Positions 57,565 through 64,000 of a stretch of 64,000 bases of DNA are shown one piece after another. The notes below the pieces were generated by a model. That model was not told the DNA's origin, did no database searches, and was given only the letters and a program-made list of their open reading frames with translations. Position 1 is the stretch's first letter. Every line of letters begins with the position of its first letter. Position numbers and translations under genes: made by a program. Origin of the DNA: Fremontodendron californicum (lineage: Eukaryota > Streptophyta > Magnoliopsida > Malvales > Malvaceae); contig JAULJL010000015.1 of assembly GCA_030761205.1 (NCBI GenBank), positions 7,879,501-7,943,500 on the forward strand, in the 5' to 3' direction.

Positions 57565-58270
57565 TGTCACGGTTCGCCCGAGACCACCCGAGAGTAGCGC
57601 CACTGCCTTAGAGGGTTTCTAGCATCAGGGCGCGGGTTCGAGTCACAAACCAGGCAACAAGAGGCCCCAAGGGGCAGTCTCCACAACAGAAGGTTCTGGA
57701 AGGCCCTAGACAGCTCCAGACTCGTCCAGGCCAGGCAAGCTGACAAATGTCACGGTTCGCCCAAGACCACCGGAGAGTAGCGCCACTGCCTTAGAGGGTT
57801 TCCAGCATCAGGGCGCGGGTTCGAGTCACAAACCAGGCAACAAGAGGCCCCAAGGGGCGATCTCTACAACAGAAGGTTCTGGAAGGCCCTAGACAGCTCC
57901 AGACTCGTCCAGGCCAGGCAGGCTGACAAATGTCACGGTTCGCTCGAGACCACCCGAGAGTAGCGCCACTGCCTTAGAGGGTTTCCAGCATCAGGGCGCG
58001 AGTTCGAGTCACAAACCAGGCAACAAGAGGCCCCAAGGGGCGGTCTCCACAACAGAAGGTTCTGGAAGGCCCTAGACAGCTCTAGACTCGTCCAGGCCAG
58101 ACAGGCTGACCCGAACCATCCAGGCCCCTCTAGGCACAGCAAGCAGGCAAGCCAACTCGGGAAGTTTCTAGAGCCCTCTAGGGACTTCAGCAAGGCAATG
58201 CTGATTAGCAAACTCTAGAAGGCCCCAGAGGCAGCCTTGACTAGAACACTCTAGAACCGTAGGAAGGCTT
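57565..58270 (+). repeat. Tandem 183-bp duplications of the LTR 5' region
   Basis: Three LTR starts (TGTCACGGTTCG) lie exactly 183 bp apart at 57565, 57748 and 57931. The first two units stop after ggctgacaaa and restart. The third continues about 340 bp into the LTR before truncation near 58270. Each unit repeats the exact element GAAGGTTCTGGAA (57689-57701, 57872-57884 and 58055-58067). The copies differ from one another at only a few positions. Confidence 0.9.
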
Positions 58271-58336
58271 CCCCTTGGTGTAGAGAAGGTCAGCCTCGAG
58301 CCAAAATCTTCTAGTCTTTCCTTCCTTGGCATACTT
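58271..58336 (-). pseudogene. Chromovirus RNase H-integrase spacer fragment
   Basis: Plus-strand text ccttggtgtagagaaggtca to cttccttggcatact matches 38489-38553 of copy 1 in the same orientation. It forms the right edge of the retrotransposon block. Confidence 0.8.
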
Positions 58337-58604
58337 CTAAAATCATTCATAGGTTGAATTTGGTCCTCACTCCACAATCCACAAACTTTAAAATCAATAA
58401 TATAATAATCTCTTTCATATTTCATACACATATATATATTTAAAATTAATAATATAACAATCTCTTTCATATTTCACACACATATATGTGAATTATTGAT
58501 TTTAAATATATATATATATATATGTGTGTGTGAAATATGAAAGAGATTATTATATTATTGATTTTAAAATTTGTGGACCAAATTCAACCTCCTAATGATT
58601 TTAG
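58337..58604. mobile_element. Foldback MITE (family 3) at the right edge of the retrotransposon block
   Basis: About 268 bp with long inverted arms. The left starts ctaaaatcattcataggttg and later has aatctctttcatatttca. The right has tgaaatatgaaagagatt and ends cctaatgattttag. A partial second inverted copy of the inner arm lies at 58441-58480. The flanking actt occurs on both sides but may be coincidence. The left edge of the block at 38330-38381 carries part of the same right arm. Confidence 0.75.
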
Positions 58605-59973
58605 ACTTTAAATTTCCTCTCCAAAGGGTGGTCTGTAATATCTGCATACTGATTATACCCTGCAATCTGCATAGAGTTGGAAAGTTAAATTTTTGGTTTG
58701 CATCAATTGCTCAGAGAATGAAACCTGGAGTTTTGCTTTATCAACTTTTTTCTTTCACTATTCAGTATTTCACCAACCGACAAAAAGAAAAAGATTGAAG
58801 AGTTATGGGTATCCTACCTGACAAATACTTTAATTAAAAAAAAAAAAATTGAAACTGAAGAGACTAGTATATTATTGTTGAAGAAAGATTAAAAACAATG
58901 ATAAAATCACTTTTTAAAAGTTCCAGTCTCTTAATTTGAGTTAAAACCCAAATAGATATATCTGGGTGATTTTGTGAGCTCTAAACTAGGATGATATTAG
59001 ATTTGATATTTGTAAATATTTAAATTTATTTAATTTATATGATATTTGAATTCGTTTATTATTTACTTATTATTCGAATAATATTCGAATATTATTATCT
59101 CAATAAGCATTGGATTTAAATAACAATATCCGTAAGTTATCTGAATTCGTTAAATATATGAATTATTTTTTAAAAAATAAAATATAAATTAAACCAAAAT
59201 TAAATTTATAAGTATAAGTAAAACGAATTTAAATATCTAACTTCACAAAAAATAAATCAAATAATATCGAATATCTGATTTATTTATTTTTAACTATTCA
59301 TTGTCAATTTAATTTACCATCCTACTCTAAACATCCTTCCTACCTCTTTTATGGATTGAGAAGTAGTGTTCTTTTTGGTGAAGGATTGAGATCATAATTT
59401 AATTGCTTCAGGAAGGGGAATTATATTCTTGATCTTCAGTTGAATATGGGATGTAAAGGATTTATTTAAGAAAAATACTTTTTAAAGTTGAAACAAAAAA
59501 TCCCTTTTTCCCTTTTTAGTTTAACAGACTAACAACAAAAATAAATAGAAGAAAGGAATTTCTTTTGGATACTTTACTCTTTCATTTCTTGATTTCCAAG
59601 AAAAATATTCACTTATTCAGACTAAAAAAAGCAAAAAAAGAAAAGTGAGGGCCCAAAGGTCAGGGGCCACCTAGCATCATCCAATCTAAACCGTTCGTGT
59701 ATGAACTCGCTTTCCTGTAGCGTGTGTGGACAAAAAGTTTATTCTGTCCCGAAAACCAGAGCAAACCCAAACCCAATAAAAATCCGAGTAAAAAAAAAAT
59801 TGGCGAAGGCGTAAGGCCAGAGAAGAAAAGGGCTCGCCAACAGCCTACGTTTGGTTTAGCCTTACCCTCTCTCTCTCTCTGTTTCTCTTTCCCTTTGCTG
59901 TTTCGCTCTGCTAGGGTTTTACTTCAATCAGGGTTTTCTTCTCACTGCTTCACTACTCAACCATCAACAGCCA
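58605..59973. other. Intergenic DNA and Alba-gene promoter/5' UTR
   Basis: No gene in 58605-59640. Near the Alba start are gggccc (59650-59655), a ctctctctctct tract near 59868-59880 and agggttt words (59914 and 59931, telo-box-like). These are typical of plant housekeeping 5' regions, at motif level only. Confidence 0.5.
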
Positions 59974-62732
59974 ATGGATAGATACCAGAAAGTAGAGAAA
60001 CCAAAGCCTGAATCACCCATTAACGAGAATGAGATCCGAATCACTTCTCAAGGCGCTATTCGAAACTACATCAACTATGCTATTGCTCTTCTTCAGGTTC
60101 CCTCCCTCCCTCTTCCCCCCCCCCTTTTTTTTTCCTTTATCTCTCATTTCTTTTGAAAATATTCCTGTTGCCATTTTTGTTCCTTGGACATTTCGTGCTT
60201 GTGGGTTTCTCTTCTTGTTTTGGGTAGCTTTCAATGGGTTTATTTGCCTCGGTCGTTTTTGGGTTTGCTTTTTCTTTAATGAGTTTTTGGTTTAGAGATT
60301 TGACGTGGGTATTTTTGGTGCAGGGTTTAGGGTTTTTTAGTGTTAGTTACTTGATAGCTTTGAGGGTAATTCTTTTGGTTTGATTTTGAGAAAAATGATG
60401 TCATTGGGTCTTTGTTTTCTAGGGTTGTTTGTTTGCATTTTCCCTAATATTCAATGGATTCTCTCCTGTTATTTTAAATAAAAGCTATTTGATGCAATTT
60501 TTAGCTAATAGCTGCTCTATGCTTGTATTTTTTTTTAGTTATGTAACATTTGGGATTTTCTTAATTTTTTTACAGTATTTTATTTGTGTTAATGTTGAGA
60601 TTTATTCTATGTTCTATTAGTTCATAACTATTGATGAATTGTTATTAGTTGTCATATACTTATCTAAATATGGAAGAAATCAAATCTGAACATCGAATTT
60701 TCTTTTTATGTGATTCTGCTGCCTTTCCCTTCTTTTCCTTGGAGCTGGTTTCTCTTCCTTTTGCCTATTCTATTTTTATTTTGATTCACAATGAATTATA
60801 GGTTTTTTTTTTCAATCTCCTGTGAATGGTTCACCTGTTTTGGTATTTCTTTTTGTAATGGCGTCAGAAACCGTTAGCCTTTTGTATTGAAGTGTTTCGA
60901 TGAATTTTTTTAGGACAAACATGCGAAGGAGGTTGTCTTGAAAGCAATGGGACAGGCAATCAGTAAGACAGTAGCCATCGCAGAGATTCTAAAGGTTGGT
61001 GTCCTTATTGATCATCCCTGCAGCATTGTGTGTTTTCCCATTTTTCATGATTAGTGAATTGCACTGTAAAACAGAAAAGGATTCCCCGCTTGCATCAAGA
61101 TACTGCCATTAGCTCAGTGAGCATAACTGATGTGTGGGAACCTATTGAAGAGGGGCTTGTTCCGTAAGTCTCCCGACTTTTCTATCCCCGTTTATGACGT
61201 GTTGAATTTATTCTTATACATATGAGCATTTAATTTCTTGTCTTGTGCAGTGTGGAGATGACTCGCCATGTCTCAGTGATATCTATCACCTTGTCAACCA
61301 GTGAGCTAAATAAAAACTCTGTTGGGTAAGCTAATTTATCTTGTATTTTGTTGGGTTTGTAAGTTTTGAACAATGGGAAAGTAAATTGATGAGATGTTGA
61401 TTGCAAGCCAATTATTACTTTTTCAGGGAAATGAAACTATGGAAACTTTTTTTTGGGAATATAATGCTTAGCTGGGGTTCTATACTCTAGATGCCAGTAC
61501 TTAAATGTTTTAATAACTCATTTAATTGAGATAACTCTTTGCTGGTATGACTTGAAATGTGCGACTCCAGGTATCAAGCTCCACATTATGCTGAACAACC
61601 CAAGCCACAATATCATTATCAGCAGCAGCAACCGCCCAAACAAGCTCGCTTCCCATATAGTGCTGTTAATGAAGGTGTTGTCAGGAACTAGTAGTTCTGC
61701 AACTGTTTTCTAAGAACTTTGTTCTTTTCAATCTCAACTCGTTTCTTGCATTTCATTTTTAGATTCATATGGCCGAGGTAGGGGTCGTGGTAGAGGGAGA
61801 GGGAGAGGTCGGAGTTGGGGCAGGGGTGGATATGGAAATTATCAAGGTATAATAAATAAATTTTGAATAGTGTTATGGTAATTATTGACATTTTTCTTTG
61901 AACTTTTACATTTATGAAGTATAAATTTGCATTTTAGTTAGAACATACTTCATACTTCACTCATTTCTTTTAGATAATGATGGATACTCAAACTGGGGCA
62001 GAGGTGGTGGGCGAGGAAGAGGTTGGGGTTATCGTGGTAAGTATGCTTTATTCACAGCTTATTCAAGGAGCATATTTTATCACTTTGAAAAGTTTTATGT
62101 TTGTGAACCTATGCAAGTAACCATTGCTAAAATCTTACTTCATATGTGCTAAACAAAAATAGATCATAGGTGAAGGTTCTTTGTCTTAAAATTGCAAACA
62201 TGGGTATAGAGTTTCATTGCTGCTCATCAATACTTGCATCATCGACCAATTCTTTGCCAATTTCGACTCGTTTTGATCTAAACAACAATCCAATTTATCT
62301 GATTGACTACAATATAAGGAGTGTAGAACAAGCAAAGCTTTTGAAAATAGATCAAATAAAAGAATTTCTAGTTTAAATGTTAGCTGTAATGAATTAGAAT
62401 TCGAAGGAAACATACACAATGATCATACCAATAATCTTTTAATTTGGACTGACAGCTTTTGCTAGTTATAAGTTAGTTATGAGTCATGGCAGTTACACCT
62501 ATCAAAGTAGCTAAAAAATTACTGAAACAAGTTCAAATTGAAGAATACTAGAATAGAATCCGTTAACAAATGAATCTCAATTTGCTAACTATTACTTAAT
62601 CAAAATTTGTTTGGCTCTTTTATTCTGACAGGTGCTGGTTACGAAAGAGGTAGAGGGGGAGGGGGAAGAGGCTATAGCCGTGGCCGTGGAAGGATGGGTG
62701 GTGGTCGCTCAAGGGGCGGCAGTGGCTACTAA
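59974..62732 (+). CDS. Alba-domain nucleic-acid-binding protein with RGG tail
   Basis: Eukaryotic Alba-family proteins bind RNA and DNA-RNA hybrids; plant members act in R-loop control and mRNA stability. Eight exons join in frame with GT-AG introns: 59974-60096, 60914-60994, 61075-61163, 61251-61325, 61571-61674, 61763-61846, 61974-62036 and 62632-62732. The product is 239 residues. The Alba fold spans about residues 20-115 (NEIRITSQGAIRNYINYAI, VLKAMGQAISKTVAIAEILK, TRHVSVISITLS). A Gln/Pro-rich linker (YHYQQQQPPKQ) leads to an RGG/GRG-rich tail from about residue 160 to the end. This domain order matches the longer Alba proteins of plants (the Arabidopsis ALBA4-6 type); I cannot assign the exact orthologue. 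Exons 6-8 each encode part of the RGG tail, so alternative splicing would change its length. Confidence 0.92.
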
Positions 62733-63441
62733 AGCATAATCAAGGACTGATGAAGCTCATTTTTTTTTATTTATTTTTTTCCTTTTAGCTAAATGCTTGC
62801 CTTGGCCAGTGGGGAAATTATGGCAGTAATGTGTCTAATAGAGTGAGATGTGGATTAAAATCTCCAGCATTACTAAGCAGTGGTTTTGTGTTTGCTTTCT
62901 GCATTATATGGATGTGGGCAAGGTTGTTTTTGTTGGTCTTTTTGCATTTAGCCAAGGGCAAGTGGATGGGTTATGATTGTGCTGTAATTCAAGTTACCCT
63001 TTATGGTTGCCAAATGCCAATACCCTATCATGTTTATATATATAAATATATATTTCTTTATTCCTTGGAAGTCTCTCTCTTGTCTCCCTGGTTCTCTTTG
63101 CCAGCCACAGGAATTCAAAGCCATGCCCAGTAAGGCAATGGAATGAAAAGGGAAGTCATAGAAATTCCCTTCCTTACTACGTACGAGATTTATTTATGGG
63201 TTGGATTGGGGTTTGAAGTTATTTTATTTGAAAATTTATATCATTATTTAAAATAAAATTAAAAAAATTATTTTTATATTAATATTTATAATTAAATTTA
63301 AATAATTTTTTATGTTATTGATGAACAGTAATTTAAGTTGAACTAATCTGAATTAAAAAAAAATTCTTTTTTAGATTTGGTCGAATATAAATCAAATTTG
63401 TTGGATCGAAAGAATAATTCATCTTTGAATAGATCTATTAC

Positions 63442-63488
<47 letters not shown>

Positions 63489-64000
63489 GGGCTATGCTCT
63501 CTAGGCCCATTATATGCAGGGCTTGACAGGCCCTAGCTCGTCTGCTTATTAGTGTACATAAAGAGAATTAGAGTTTTGTTTTCTTTAGTCATTAATTAAA
63601 GAACATTGTCAGGTCAGTCATTCGTTAGATTTCATGAAAAAAAAAAAAAAACGTTTTAATTGTCATCTAGTACATAGGTGTTGAACTGTAATACAGCATT
63701 CTCATAGTTGAATGGAATTTAAAAAAAGAAAAAAAAACTAAAACCATAAAAAAACATAATAAATAAATATATTTGGTGCAATGAAAAGAAAGATTGATTT
63801 TTGCCATGATAATAAAGGAAAAAAAAGTAGGCAAATACAATTTGAACATTACACGTCAAACAAAACATATTGCTATATAGATATGATAATTAGTATATGC
63901 AAAATGTATCTCATAATTTTTTTATGTTAATTATGTAAAATCATAAACACAAATATAATGCGTGTATTAAATATGTTTGTTAATTGTATTTAAACATATA
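62733..64000. other. Alba gene 3' flank and AT-rich intergenic DNA
   Basis: The first few hundred bases are the likely 3' UTR. A (TA)n microsatellite lies near 63447-63484. No further gene is supported. Confidence 0.6.
63447..63484. repeat. (TA)n microsatellite
   Basis: An uninterrupted TA run of about 18 units. Confidence 0.95.

Noticed and set aside
56912..58211. Two near-identical 92-codon minus-strand frames
   Set aside because: They are antisense to the repeated chromovirus LTR segments and carry no domain.
1..64000. CRISPR arrays, rRNA genes and tRNA genes
   Set aside because: None seen. The regularly spaced repeats at 16.8-18 kb have long variable-length units unlike CRISPR. tRNA-like matches are only the retroelement primer sites.

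Overview
This is nuclear DNA of a flowering plant, almost certainly a dicot. The host sequence is very AT-rich, coding regions are split by short GT-AG introns, and every recognisable host gene has a plant-type architecture. I cannot name the species from sequence alone.

I resolve five intact host genes. They are a peroxisomal 3-ketoacyl-CoA thiolase with a PTS2 signal (14 exons, 19645-24009, +); an LSM5 RNA-processing gene (4 exons, 25291-26992, -), convergent with the thiolase; a plant protein of unknown function with a 6-nt first coding exon (29120-30520, +); a single-exon F-box/kelch gene (34883-36043, +); and an Alba-domain RGG protein (8 exons, 59974-62732, +). They do unrelated housekeeping or regulatory jobs and are not a pathway cluster.

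The left third (1-19 kb) is gene-poor. It holds a LINE 3' fragment inside a MITE (2.77-3.67 kb), a solo LTR with a 5-bp target duplication (7163-8720), a probable non-autonomous Helitron (9364-12900), a 397-bp foldback element with a 9-bp target duplication (13566-13962), and a roughly ten-unit diverged tandem array (16.8-18.05 kb). Small terminal-inverted-repeat elements with 9-bp duplications recur through the gene-rich middle, and one family sits in an intron of three successive genes.

Between 38.38 and 58.34 kb lies a GC-richer nest of Ty3/gypsy elements, bounded on both sides by arms of one MITE family. Its substrate is a chromovirus with 645-bp LTRs, a tRNA-iMet-type primer site and a chromodomain. 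It is present as broken, partly inverted and partly duplicated copies. Into the gag of one copy inserted a young Athila-like element (40447-49392): two 1482-bp LTRs, TSD CCGTC, and a tRNA-Asp-type primer site. It has a gag-protease ORF with an unfamiliar C-terminus, no reverse transcriptase, and a captured, broken copy of a host LOG cytokinin-activation gene.

The most provocative signals are a perfect three-unit heat-shock-element match plus two near matches upstream of the TATA box in the chromovirus LTR, amplified by a 183-bp tandem duplication, and the LOG-carrying, RT-less element. All alignments were done by eye.
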